Shown here: in pieces, positions 1 through 7,924 of the stretch
How the letters are laid out: each line of letters starts with the position of its first letter
How positions within the stretch are numbered: the stretch's first letter is position 1
Assembly: GCF_902652685.1 (NCBI RefSeq)
Contig: NZ_CACRUY010000015.1
Location: 1-64,000, forward strand
DNA: 64,000 nucleotides
From: Mycobacterium sp. Marseille-P9652
GTDB lineage: Bacteria; Actinomycetota; Actinomycetes; Mycobacteriales; Mycobacteriaceae
Direction of reading: 5' to 3'
Notes under the pieces: generated by a model
Databases searched by the model: none
Seen by the model: only the letters and a program-made list of their open reading frames with translations
What the model was told of the DNA's origin: nothing
Position numbers and translations under genes: made by a program

Positions 1-32
1 GTATCGGGGCCCGGCGCGCCGGGCCCCGATAC
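1..32. repeat. 32-bp perfect palindrome inside coding sequence
   Basis: Bases 1-16 are the exact reverse complement of bases 17-32, centred on GCGC. The palindrome lies in the Pro/Gly-rich linker of the partial protein, where it encodes VSGPGAPGPDT. As RNA or single-stranded DNA it would form a 16-bp stem with almost no loop. It could extend left of the window; on the right it is not tested further because the partner base is outside. Confidence 0.8.
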
Positions 33-729
33 TCCACCCGCGCCCACGGCGCCACACCCACCGGCGCCGCCCCCGAGCCCTACGGGCGGCGGGACCGCCG
101 CTGAAGCCGCCTCGCACTCTGGGAGCCCGGCTCCCCCTGGGGAGCCGGTCCGACATCCCGCAGAAGCGAACCAACCCCATGGCGGGGGCCCACATCCGGG
201 CGGTGATGGTGTTCCCCACGAGCCCGGAGATGCCCCGTCACACGGCGACGGCGACCCGAAGCCAGGGGAATCCCCAGATCAGGGCGACCTCGACGGTCAA
301 ACGCCCGAGGAAAGGCACAAGATAAGCGGACACGGCTCCTACGACCCCGACCACGGCGAATTCACCGTGCCAAAGGGAGCGAGTGTCACGATATTTGCGA
401 AACACGGGTCGGCCATCACCGATGCGCTCGGCAACTTGATTGAGACCGGCGGCGACACATCTGGCGTTTATTCGGATACATTCAATGCCGGCGAATCGAT
501 GCCGAATTACACCATTCATCCACCGGACAATCTGAATATCATGGGCACTCCACAAACCGTAACGGAGCCGACGCTTTTGAGCGAACTCATACGAGAAAAC
601 ATGGGACCTGTGGATCTGGCGACGTGCACACTCGACCCAACTCGTCCGACGTACATGCTCTATCATGTGACTGGAATATATGATAAATGGGAAGGCAAGT
701 TCCAACCATACGAGAGGCATCGACCTTGA
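1..729 (+). CDS. 3' part of a secreted effector-like protein ending in an Stv-like domain (start outside window)
   Basis: The frame is open from the first base with no stop until TGA at 727-729, so 242 residues of a longer protein are visible. Residues 1-105 are a low-complexity linker rich in Pro, Gly, His, Asp and Glu. A compact domain starts near residue 107 with ISGHGSYDPDHGEFTVPKG, then a beta-rich stretch (VTIFAKHGSAITDALGNLIE) and a tail to residue 242. The Gly-His-Gly plus VPKG pattern resembles the Stv putative-adhesin/toxin domain at the C-termini of actinobacterial polymorphic effectors (from memory, not searched). The linker is GC-rich, but the domain uses AT-rich codons unlike the surrounding genes, which suggests a swapped-in cassette. 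The next gene starts on its stop codon. No H37Rv counterpart is known to me beside serB1. Confidence 0.72.
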   Translation, partial: VSGPGAPGPDTPPAPTAPHPPAPPPSPTGGGTAAEAASHSGSPAPPGEPVRHPAEANQPHGGGPHPGGDGVPHEPGDAPSHGDGDPKPGESPDQGDLDGQTPEERHKISGHGSYDPDHGEFTVPKGASVTIFAKHGSAITDALGNLIETGGDTSGVYSDTFNAGESMPNYTIHPPDNLNIMGTPQTVTEPTLLSELIRENMGPVDLATCTLDPTRPTYMLYHVTGIYDKWEGKFQPYERHRP

Positions 730-1484
730 TGTCGCCCAACAGCGAGATCGAAGAAATGATCCGGATTGCCGCAGAGCGGAAATCACCGGACGACGAGCGG
801 CGCCTTTTCTCAGCCCTGGGACGCGTCGAGATGTATTTTGCGCGGGCGTTGGTCGAACACGAAGGAAGAACCGTCAACGCGTTCCCATTGTTGCGACTTC
901 CGGACGGCAGCAACGCAATGCTGCTCTGCACGGATAAGGACCACCCCGATCTGCCGGACACTTTCGCCGGAGGTATTTTCGAAGACGCCTTGGGGGCCGC
1001 GCTCGAAATTCCGGGCCTCGATTGGGTGATCGTTTCAAATCGCGATTCGCAGTGGGTGTCAATCAGCAAGAAACGAATCCCCGAAATACTTGACGACCTC
1101 CGTTCGAGCACATCCGGTTCAAAATCCGAGGCCAAGTTGCTCGAGGATCTCATCACTCTCGCGGTGAGTACGCCCCCCGAAGAGTTGTCGCCACCGATCG
1201 GCACAGTGCTTATGGACCGCGAAGTCTTCCTGGAATTGTCGGCAAACAACAGCACAGATGGCCGACCGATAATGCGGACTCTTCGCATTGACAACTTACG
1301 CCTGATTCGCGCATACACCACGCGGAAACGGCCTGGAATAACCTATGGCGGCATCCGGTGGGAAGAGCTCAAGAAGATGATCGAAACCACGCCGGAACTG
1401 GACGGCGTACAGGTCGTGAACGACGCCGACGACTGGGTGGTCTTCGACCGTGAGTCGTTGGGGCTCACGCCAGCCGGCGGATAA
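729..1484 (+). CDS. SseB-like protein, probable immunity partner of the upstream effector
   Basis: 251 residues. The start is set by the TGATG overlap: ATG at 729 shares its A with the upstream stop, and a GAGAGG-type ribosome site lies about 12 bases before it, so translation is probably coupled. Residues about 26-115 resemble the SseB N-terminal domain: a short strand, PLLRLPDGSNAMLLCTD, an acidic stretch and LDWVIVSNRDSQ. The C-terminal half is soluble and mixed, with no signal peptide or membrane segment, so the protein should be cytoplasmic. SseB-fold proteins often sit directly downstream of polymorphic toxins as immunity proteins (established for other systems), and the position here fits. 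Base composition is lower in GC than serB1. Function is inferred from context, not shown. Confidence 0.7.
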   Translation: MSPNSEIEEMIRIAAERKSPDDERRLFSALGRVEMYFARALVEHEGRTVNAFPLLRLPDGSNAMLLCTDKDHPDLPDTFAGGIFEDALGAALEIPGLDWVIVSNRDSQWVSISKKRIPEILDDLRSSTSGSKSEAKLLEDLITLAVSTPPEELSPPIGTVLMDREVFLELSANNSTDGRPIMRTLRIDNLRLIRAYTTRKRPGITYGGIRWEELKKMIETTPELDGVQVVNDADDWVVFDRESLGLTPAGG

Positions 1485-1581
1485 GTGTTGGGCCCCGAGG
1501 GCACGCACCTCCCCCAAAGAGTCCGGATAGGGTTGTGGTGGCCGCGTGTGGATGCGGCACGGCGATCCAGGAGGTTGGGGC

Positions 1582-2496
1582 ATGGCTTCATCGCCTTCCT
1601 CTGACCCGGGCAACGCGAACCGCACGGAGCGGGTCGACCTGGAATCGCTGGCCGCCGACGCCAGCGCCGCCCGCGCGCTCGAGGACCTCAAGCATGCAGA
1701 TCCGGCGGACCGCCCCGCGCCGCCGGTCGACCTGACCGCCGCCGCCTTCTTCGACGTCGACAACACGCTGGTGCAGGGCTCCTCGGCGGTGCACTTCGGC
1801 CGCGGCTTGGCCGCTCGGAACTACTTCACCTACCGCGATGTCCTCGGATTCGTCTACGCACAGGCCAAGTTCCAGCTGCTGGGCAAGGAGAACAGCGACG
1901 ACGTCGCCGCCGGCCGGCGCAAGGCGCTCGCGTTCATCGAGGGGCGATCGGTCGACGAGCTGGTGCGGCTCGGCGAGGAAATCTACGACGAAATCATCGC
2001 CGACAAGATCTGGGCCGGCACCCGCGCGCTCACCCAGATGCACCTCGACGCCGGCCAGCAGGTGTGGCTGATCACCGCGACCCCGTACGAGCTGGCGGCG
2101 ACGATCGCGCGCCGTCTCGGCCTCACCGGGGCCCTGGGAAGCGTCGCGGAGTCGGTGGACGGGGTGTTCACCGGCCGGCTGGTCGGGGACATCCTGCACG
2201 GCCCCGGGAAGGCGCATGCCGTGCGGTCGCTGGCGATCCGGGAGGGCCTCAACCTCAAGCGCTGCACCGCCTACTCCGACAGCTACAACGACGTGCCGAT
2301 GCTGTCGCTGGTGGGCACCGCGGTCGCCATCAATCCCGACGCGCGGCTGCGCGCCCTGGCCCGCGAACGCGGCTGGGAGATCCGCGACTTCCGCACCGCG
2401 CGCAAGGCCGCGCGGATCGGGGTGCCGTCCGCCCTGGCGCTGGGAGCGGCCGGAGGCGCGCTGGCGGCACTGGCGTCTCGGCGCCAATCCCGCTGA
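1582..2496 (+). CDS. serB1: SerB1, HAD-IB family phosphatase
   Basis: 304 residues; ortholog of Rv0505c by sequence and position. HAD motif I is [13 protein letters not shown] (nucleophile Asp58, Asp60); motif II is around WLITATPYE; motif III is [12 protein letters not shown]. These are the phosphoserine-phosphatase-like features of HAD-IB enzymes, although the substrate of SerB1 is not settled and the metabolic serB2 lies elsewhere in mycobacteria. The last 20 residues ([14 protein letters not shown]) are hydrophobic and may touch the membrane. ATG 1582 was chosen over the in-frame GTG at 1546 because AGGAGG stands at 1569-1574, seven bases before it. It heads a probable operon with the MaoC-like gene and cmaA2. 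Confidence 0.9.
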   Translation: MASSPSSDPGNANRTERVDLESLAADASAARALEDLKHADPADRPAPPVDLTAAAFFDVDNTLVQGSSAVHFGRGLAARNYFTYRDVLGFVYAQAKFQLLGKENSDDVAAGRRKALAFIEGRSVDELVRLGEEIYDEIIADKIWAGTRALTQMHLDAGQQVWLITATPYELAATIARRLGLTGALGSVAESVDGVFTGRLVGDILHGPGKAHAVRSLAIREGLNLKRCTAYSDSYNDVPMLSLVGTAVAINPDARLRALARERGWEIRDFRTARKAARIGVPSALALGAAGGALAALASRRQSR

Positions 2497-2540
2497 TAAG
2501 CTGCGCCGCGCAGACACAGTCGAGCAGAGAGCACAGCGGC

Positions 2541-3053
2541 ATGACAGTCCCAGAGGGCACAGAAGGACTCATCGGCAGCAACTATCGAGGGTCGGACTTT
2601 TTCGAGGTCGGGCGCGAAAAGATCCGCGAGTTCGCGGCCGCGGTCAAGGACGACCACCCGGCGCACTACAACGAGGCGGACGCCGCCGAAGCGGGATACC
2701 CCGAGCTGGTGGCGCCCCTGACCTTCGCGGCGATCGCCGGCCGGCGCGTGCAGCTCGAGATCTTCACCAAGTTCAAGATCCCGATCAACATCGCCCGGGT
2801 CTTTCACCGCGACCAGAAGCTCAAATTTCACCGACCGATCCTGGCGCACGATAGGCTTTTCTTCGACACCTACCTAGACTCGGTGATCGAGTCGCACGGT
2901 ACTGTGCTCGCTGAGATCCGCAGCGAGATCACAGACGCCGAGGGGAAACCGGTTGTCACAGGCATCGTGACGATGCTGGGGGAAGCCGCACATCAAGAAG
3001 CGAGCACTGAAGAGACAGTGGCCGCGATTGCATCGATATCAGCTGGAAAGTAG
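2541..3053 (+). CDS. MaoC/hotdog-fold (3R)-hydroxyacyl-ACP dehydratase-like protein (Rv0504c ortholog)
   Basis: 170 residues. The N-terminal FAS1-like dehydratase hotdog fold matches HadA/HadC of the mycolate FAS-II system: the [19 protein letters not shown] segment, then [20 protein letters not shown] and the strand [18 protein letters not shown]. The D-x-x-P-x-H-Y signature of HadA-type subunits is present. These subunits pair with a HadB-like partner; none is adjacent, so its own activity or partner is unknown. It lies 44 bases after serB1 and 10 before cmaA2, which suggests co-transcription with a mycolic-acid-modifying methyltransferase and supports a role in meromycolate metabolism (inference). 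Confidence 0.85.
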   Translation: MTVPEGTEGLIGSNYRGSDFFEVGREKIREFAAAVKDDHPAHYNEADAAEAGYPELVAPLTFAAIAGRRVQLEIFTKFKIPINIARVFHRDQKLKFHRPILAHDRLFFDTYLDSVIESHGTVLAEIRSEITDAEGKPVVTGIVTMLGEAAHQEASTEETVAAIASISAGK

Positions 3054-3063
3054 GGTCAGATCA

Positions 3064-3969
3064 ATGACGTCACAGGGTGAAACGGGCAGCACGCAGCTCA
3101 AGCCGCCGGTCGAAGCCGTCCGATCCCACTACGACAAATCCAACGAATTCTTCAAGCTCTGGCTGGACCCGTCGATGACGTACAGCTGCGCCTACTGGGA
3201 AGAAGGCGCCAAGACGTTGGAAGAGGCGCAGTACGCCAAGCGGAAGCTGGCGCTGGACAAGCTGAACCTGGAGCCGGGCATGACGCTGCTCGACATCGGC
3301 TGCGGCTGGGGTTCGACCATGCGGCACGCGGTGTCCGAGTACGACGTCAACGTCATCGGCCTGACGCTGAGCGAGAACCAGTACGCCCACGACGTCGAGA
3401 AGTTCAAGGAGATCGACAGCCCGCGCCGCAAAGAGGTGCGCATCCAGGGCTGGGAGGAATTCGACGAGCCGGTCGACCGGATCGTGTCGCTGGGCGCGTT
3501 CGAGCACTTCGCCGACGGCGCCGGTGACGCCGGCTTCGAGCGGTACGCGACCTTCTTCAAGAAGTTCTACGACCTGACGCCCGAAGACGGCCGGATGCTG
3601 CTGCACACGATCACCATTCCCGAGCCCGAAGAGGCCAAGGAGTGGGGCCTGACGTCGCCGATGAGCCTGCTGCGCTTCATCAAGTTCATCCTCACGGAGA
3701 TCTTCCCGGGCGGCCGGCTGCCGCGCATCTCGCAGGTCGACCACTACTCGTCGCAGGCCGGCTGGAAGGTCGAGCGCTACCACAAGATCGGGCACAACTA
3801 CGTGCCGACCCTCGACGCCTGGGCGGACGCGCTCGAGGCGAACAAGGAGAAGGCGATCGAGCTCAAGGGCCAGGAGACCTACGACATCTACATGCACTAC
3901 CTGCGGGGATGCTCGGACCTGTTCCGCGACCGGTACACCGGCGTCTGCCAGTTCACGCTGGTCAAGTAG
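3064..3969 (+). CDS. cmaA2: Cyclopropane mycolic acid synthase CmaA2
   Basis: 301 residues, very close over its length to CmaA2 (Rv0503c). The SAM-binding motif [10 protein letters not shown] is at about residues 75-84; the active-site Glu lies in [10 protein letters not shown], and the helical lipid-binding region follows. In M. tuberculosis CmaA2 makes the trans-cyclopropane of oxygenated mycolates using S-adenosylmethionine and also contributes to cis-cyclopropanation (established). Full length, no frameshift. The terminator at 3982-4021 closes the operon. Other paralogs (MmaA1-4, PcaA) share the fold; the assignment rests on the N-terminal [15 protein letters not shown]-type sequence, the C-terminal RGCSDLFRD and the serB1 neighbourhood. 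Confidence 0.92.
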   Translation: MTSQGETGSTQLKPPVEAVRSHYDKSNEFFKLWLDPSMTYSCAYWEEGAKTLEEAQYAKRKLALDKLNLEPGMTLLDIGCGWGSTMRHAVSEYDVNVIGLTLSENQYAHDVEKFKEIDSPRRKEVRIQGWEEFDEPVDRIVSLGAFEHFADGAGDAGFERYATFFKKFYDLTPEDGRMLLHTITIPEPEEAKEWGLTSPMSLLRFIKFILTEIFPGGRLPRISQVDHYSSQAGWKVERYHKIGHNYVPTLDAWADALEANKEKAIELKGQETYDIYMHYLRGCSDLFRDRYTGVCQFTLVK

Positions 3970-3981
3970 CTACCCAAGTAC

Positions 3982-4021
3982 AGCGCCCCGGTGTCGTAAG
4001 GCACCGGGGCGCTGGCTTTTT
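3982..4021 (+). terminator. Intrinsic terminator of the serB1-cmaA2 operon
   Basis: A perfect 12-bp stem, AGCGCCCCGGTG (3982-3993) with CACCGGGGCGCT (4002-4013), has an 8-base loop and is followed by GGC and five T (4017-4021). It begins 12 bases after the cmaA2 stop, and the opposite-strand gene ends at 4133. Confidence 0.85.
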
Positions 4022-4132
4022 GGCGCCGACCTCCGGCGCCGCGAACGTCGAGTTGTTGTCGTCGCGAGGCGTGATTTCGCACAACAGATCGACGTTGGGC
4101 ACGAAAGCGGGCCCGGCGCCCGCAGAGACGGC

Positions 4133-5203
4133 TCAGCCGAAGAAGATGTTGCGGCGCCCGGCCAGCAACCGGTACAGCGTTTGCTGAATCGTCTCGCGCA
4201 CCTGGTCGGTGAGCTCGAACGTGACCATCGGGTCGTCCGCGTCGGAGACGGCGTAGTCATTGGTGTAGATCGGCTCGCCGAACGCGATGCGCCACTTCGA
4301 CGGCAACGGCACCAGGCCCGCCGGGCCGGCCAGCGGGAACAGCGGCGTGACCGGGAAGTACGGCAGCCCGAACAGCCGGGCCAGCAGCTTCACGTCGGTC
4401 AGCATCGGGTAGATCTCCTCGGACCCGATGATCGAGCACGGAATGATCGGCGCCTTCGTGCGCAGCGCGGCCGAGACGAAACCACCGCGCCCGAACCGCT
4501 GCAACCGGTAGCGGTCCTCGAAGCGCTTGCCCAGGCCCTTGTAGCCCTCGGGGAAGACGGCGGTGAGCTCACCGGAGGAGAGCAGCCGGTGCGCGTCCGC
4601 CGTGCAGGCCATCGTGTGGCCGGCCTTGCGCGCCGTTTCCCCGAGCACCGGCAGGTCGAACACCATGTCGGCCGCAAGCAGCCGCAGGTCCCGATGCGCG
4701 GGATGCTCGTCGTGCACCGCCACCGAGAGCATGAGCCCGTCGAACGGCAGGACGCCGGCGTGGTTGGCCACCACCAGCGCGGCCCCCTCCGCGGGCAGGT
4801 TCTCGACGCCGCTGACCTCGACCCGGAACCAATTCCTGAAGAAGAACCGCAGCAGGGGCCGCACGATCGCGCTGTTGAAGTGCGGGTCGAAACCGAACTC
4901 GTCGACGCTGTAGTCGCCCGCCAACCGCTGCCGCAGGAATCCGGCGACCGCGGCGACGCGCTGGGCGAGTTCGTTGAGCGGCGCATCGGCGGTACCAGCC
5001 GCCGGGGACGCCGTGCGCCGGTGCTCGTCGATCTCGCGGACGACGGCGGCGATCTCATCGGCGGAAGCGCGCTCGCGCGGGTCGGACAGCAGCGACGGGT
5101 GTTGCCGGGCCGACTCGGCGCGCTGATCCGCTTTGCGGCGCGCCGTTACCCGACCCCGATTCGTGTGCAGTGGTATGACGTTGGCTCTGGTTTCACCCGC
5201 CAC
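4133..5203 (-). CDS. PlsC-like lysophospholipid acyltransferase (Rv0502 ortholog)
   Basis: 356 residues. The first 100 are charged and probably flexible. The acyltransferase block begins at VEVSGVENLPAEGAALVVANHAGVLPFDG: His148 and Asp155 form an H-X6-D version of the usual HX4D catalytic motif, which I recall for this mycobacterial subfamily. FPEGYKGLGK is the glycerophosphate-binding motif III and APIIPCSIIG the later block. It probably acylates a lysophospholipid or similar alcohol at the inner membrane face; the substrate is unknown. Its start is 5 bases after the stop of galE2, so the two are surely one transcript. Confidence 0.88.
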   Translation of the reverse strand: MAGETRANVIPLHTNRGRVTARRKADQRAESARQHPSLLSDPRERASADEIAAVVREIDEHRRTASPAAGTADAPLNELAQRVAAVAGFLRQRLAGDYSVDEFGFDPHFNSAIVRPLLRFFFRNWFRVEVSGVENLPAEGAALVVANHAGVLPFDGLMLSVAVHDEHPAHRDLRLLAADMVFDLPVLGETARKAGHTMACTADAHRLLSSGELTAVFPEGYKGLGKRFEDRYRLQRFGRGGFVSAALRTKAPIIPCSIIGSEEIYPMLTDVKLLARLFGLPYFPVTPLFPLAGPAGLVPLPSKWRIAFGEPIYTNDYAVSDADDPMVTFELTDQVRETIQQTLYRLLAGRRNIFFG

Positions 5204-5208
5204 GATAT

Positions 5209-6309
5209 CTACCTGACCCCACGTAGAATTGGATTTCGGTTACCCCAGCGCTGAGCAAGAGCGATGGCCCGATCTTCCCAGGAGCGTACCCGATTGGGGT
5301 CGATTATGGGAGTGAGGCCGCGGCCGCGCACGTAGTCGTCGAACGCCTCCGCCGTGCTCCATTTCGGCTGGTAATTCAGCTCTTTGCGCATCCGGGTGGT
5401 GTCCATGACGCGGCCGTAGCTCAAATAATCGAATTGATCCCGACTGATCTCGTGGTAGTGGTTGGCCCGCCGCAGCGAGTCCAGCGCCCACACGCCGAAC
5501 CCCGGCACGGGCAGCGGGATCCGGCCGGCCCGGCGGATCGCCTGCGACAGCATGATGATCCCGTCGGCGCCGATGTTGAACGTGCCCGCCTTGCCGGCCA
5601 TCGCCGCCCGCTCCAGCGCGCCGAGCGCGTCCTGCTCGTGCAGGAGTTGCAGGCGCCCGTCGCGGCCGAACATCGTCGGCACCACGGGTCCGGCCAGGTA
5701 CCGCGACAGCGAGGTGTCCATCGCCGGGCCGATCATGTTGGCCAGCCGCAGGATGGTGACCGCGATGTCGGGGCGGCGGCGACCCAGTCCGCGGGCGTAG
5801 CCCTCGATGTCGAGGCTGTCCTTGGCGAAACCGTCGCGGAAGGGCCGTCGGCTGCTGCTGTCCTCGGTGAACATGACCGGGTCGTGCGGGCTCGAGCCGT
5901 ACACCTCCGACGTCGACTTGAGCACGACGCGGCGCACCGACGGCGCCTTCTGGCAGGCCGCGAAGAGCTGCATCGCGCCCATCACGTTGATTTCCTTCAG
6001 CGCCGCGACGCCGCCCGAGCGCGGGGCGTAGGACGCGGCGGCGGCGTGCACCACCGTGTCGACATCGCCGTTGCGAATTACCTTGCCGATGAAGGGGTTT
6101 CGGATGTCGGCGCGGACGAACTCGGCGCGGCCCATCCGGCGCAGCATGTCTTTGCTGGGGGCGACCGCGTCCACCGCGATGACCCCGTTGATCAACGGGT
6201 TCTGCGCGAGCCGGGCGGTCAGGTACCCGCCGAGAAACCGGCACGCACCGGTGACCAGCACCACCTTGGGGTAGTGCACGGTGTCACCCTGCCCGGTCGA
6301 CGACTCCAC
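5209..6309 (-). CDS. galE2: Extended SDR / NAD-dependent epimerase-like protein (Rv0501, GalE2), catalytic residues substituted
   Basis: 366 residues with an N-terminal Rossmann start KVVLVTGACRFLGG and the extended-SDR landmarks DTVVHAAAA, KSTSEVYGS and ILRLANMIGPAMD. The nucleotide-binding G-x-x-G-x-x-G reads G21-x-x-R24-x-x-G27, and the position of the catalytic YxxxK reads F161-A-K-D-S165. UDP-glucose 4-epimerase chemistry needs that Tyr and Lys, so the name GalE2 may mislead; a binding or other redox role is possible. The start is GTG 6309; another GTG lies 11 codons in. It is downstream of bS22 and directly upstream of the acyltransferase gene. Confidence 0.85.
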   Translation of the reverse strand: MESSTGQGDTVHYPKVVLVTGACRFLGGYLTARLAQNPLINGVIAVDAVAPSKDMLRRMGRAEFVRADIRNPFIGKVIRNGDVDTVVHAAAASYAPRSGGVAALKEINVMGAMQLFAACQKAPSVRRVVLKSTSEVYGSSPHDPVMFTEDSSSRRPFRDGFAKDSLDIEGYARGLGRRRPDIAVTILRLANMIGPAMDTSLSRYLAGPVVPTMFGRDGRLQLLHEQDALGALERAAMAGKAGTFNIGADGIIMLSQAIRRAGRIPLPVPGFGVWALDSLRRANHYHEISRDQFDYLSYGRVMDTTRMRKELNYQPKWSTAEAFDDYVRGRGLTPIIDPNRVRSWEDRAIALAQRWGNRNPILRGVR

Positions 6310-6373
6310 CCGGCCAGCCTAGCGGCCGGATGGGTCGGCGGCATCGTCGCCGGACGGTCGAGGCGGAAGGGTT

Positions 6374-6475
6374 TTACTTGCCAAGTTTTCTGCGCTGCAC
6401 CCGGGTGCGACGCAGCAGTTTGCGGTGCTTCTTCTTCGACATGCGCTTGCGCCGCTTCTTGATCACTGAACCCAT
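6374..6475 (-). CDS. Small basic ribosomal protein bS22 (33 residues)
   Basis: A 33-residue [23 protein letters not shown] and onward, in which more than half of the residues are Lys or Arg. This matches the tiny actinobacterial protein (Rv0500B) found in mycobacterial 30S ribosome structures and named bS22; it carries the COX24/AURKAIP1-type basic motif. The reading frame is complete with ATG 6475 and TAA 6374-6376. It is too short for most gene callers. It stands alone between Rv0500A and galE2 on the same strand. Confidence 0.93.
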
Positions 6476-6633
6476 TTAAAACCCACTGACTCCGCTATCT
6501 GACCGCCGGAAAAGACTGCAAAAGGACCCCGCCACTTTACCCAGCCGGGCACCGCGAACACCAAACGGCGCCGGTCGGCCGCACATGGCGGCCCGATCCA
6601 GGGGTTATGCAGGGGCGTCAGTCAGCCCGCGGG

Positions 6634-6891
6634 CTAACCGGCGTCGAAGTACGAGGTTTCCAGCATGTCGTGCACGGCCTTGGCGTGCACCCGGAACGAC
6701 CGCCCGACACGGACCGCGGGCAGCTCGCCGTTGTGCACCAGGCGGTACACCGTCATCTTGGACACCCGCATCAACGCGGCCACCTCGGCGACGGTGAGGA
6801 ACTGCGTCCTGGCCTGCTGGGCGTCGGCGGGCCCGGAATCCCGTCCTTTACCTGCAGAATCTCGCGCTGATGGCCCGTTCGTAGACGTCAT
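6634..6891 (-). CDS. Excisionase/BldC-type helix-turn-helix DNA-binding protein (Rv0500A ortholog)
   Basis: 85 residues: a disordered N-terminus of about 30, then one MerR-like winged helix, FLTVAEVAALMRVSKMTVYR with GELPAVRVGRSFRVH. This is the single-domain fold of BldC and phage excisionases, which binds direct repeats head to tail. There is no effector domain. It is transcribed 138 bases after proC and 158 before bS22. It is a conserved actinobacterial regulator with unknown targets, and nothing phage-like lies nearby, so it is not read as a mobile-element excisionase. Confidence 0.88.
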   Translation of the reverse strand: MTSTNGPSARDSAGKGRDSGPADAQQARTQFLTVAEVAALMRVSKMTVYRLVHNGELPAVRVGRSFRVHAKAVHDMLETSYFDAG

Positions 6892-6921
6892 CGCAACCCA
6901 ATCGTGTCAGGCACGAGCAAC

Positions 6922-6945
6922 GCCAGCGGCTTCCCCTCCGCTGGC
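6922..6945. other. 8-bp inverted repeat between proC and Rv0500A
   Basis: GCCAGCGG (6922-6929) pairs with CCGCTGGC (6938-6945) across an 8-base loop. There is no T-run on the minus strand, so it may be an operator or RNA hairpin in the Rv0500A leader rather than a terminator. Confidence 0.35.
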
Positions 6946-7029
6946 ACCCACGTGCATACAGAAAGGAGAATAGCGGGACTGATGGGGTTACTGGTACTGG
7001 TGGGGGACAATCCGTCCAAAAATCTTGAA

Positions 7030-7911
7030 TTATTCTGATGTAATTCTTAGCTGCTCAGAGCGCATTTTTGCGGCTTGGACGGCCGCGTCGACGGCGGCGC
7101 GCAGCCCACCCCGTTCGAGTTCGCGCAGCGCAGCCGCCGTGGTGCCACCGGGCGAGGTGACCGTCGCCCGCAGCTGCGCCGGACTGGTGTCGGGCAGTGT
7201 CGCGAGCGGGTCCCCGCTCTGCTGCCCGGAGTCCAACCGTTCCAGCAGCATGGCCGCCGAACCGGCCATGGTCTGCGCGGCCAAGCTGGTGGCCACGCTG
7301 CGGCTCAGGCCGGCCGCCACCCCGGCGTCGACCAGCGCCTCCACCATGAGCAGGAAGTACGCCGGGCCGGAGCCCGACACAGCGGTGACCGCGTCCATCT
7401 GGGCCTCGGGCACCGTCAGCACGCCACCTACGGCGTCGAACAGGGCGGACACCTCTTCGAGCTGCGGGCCGGTGACGAAGCGGCCCCTGGCGAGCGCGGT
7501 GACCCCGGCGCCCACCAGCGCGGCCGCATTGGGCATCGCCCGCACCACCGGCGTTCCGGCCGGCAGGCGGGACTCGAAGTACGCGATCGGGATGCCGGCC
7601 GCCACCGTGACGAACACCTGCTCCGCGCTGTCGCTGTCGGCCGCGGCGGCCACCCGGGCGATCTCACCCAGCACCGGTTCGACGTCGGCCGGCTTCACGG
7701 CGACGACGACGAACGTCGCGTTGTCGACCGCCTCGGCGACCGGCGCGACGAGCACCGAGTAGGTGTCGGCGAGGTACTCGGCGCGCTCGGGCACCTTCTC
7801 GGCCACGACCAGGTCCTTGACCTGTCGGCCCGCGCGCAGCAGACCCGACAGCAGTGCCTCCCCGATGCCGCCGCCGCCGATGATCGCGATTCTTGCCATG
7901 CCGGACAGCAT
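7030..7911 (-). CDS. proC: Pyrroline-5-carboxylate reductase
   Basis: 293 residues. The NAD(P)-binding IAIIGGGGIGEALLSGLL, the second motif VVVAVKPADVEPVL, the middle VRAMPNAAALVGAG and the C-terminal signature TVTSPGGTTAAALRELERGG are all present. It catalyses the last step of proline synthesis in the cytoplasm. ATG 7911 gives the MLSGMARIA N-terminus, like the MLFGMARIA form in M. tuberculosis; ATG 7899 is an alternative. The gene follows Rv0499 by 13 bases in the long minus-strand run from ppx1. Confidence 0.95.
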   Translation of the reverse strand: MLSGMARIAIIGGGGIGEALLSGLLRAGRQVKDLVVAEKVPERAEYLADTYSVLVAPVAEAVDNATFVVVAVKPADVEPVLGEIARVAAAADSDSAEQVFVTVAAGIPIAYFESRLPAGTPVVRAMPNAAALVGAGVTALARGRFVTGPQLEEVSALFDAVGGVLTVPEAQMDAVTAVSGSGPAYFLLMVEALVDAGVAAGLSRSVATSLAAQTMAGSAAMLLERLDSGQQSGDPLATLPDTSPAQLRATVTSPGGTTAAALRELERGGLRAAVDAAVQAAKMRSEQLRITSE

Positions 7912-7924
7912 CCCAGACGGACGG

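Noticed and set aside
6634-6891. Excisionase-like gene as a sign of an integrated element
   Set aside because: No integrase, att site or phage gene is near; the gene is a conserved actinobacterial BldC-type regulator at its usual place.
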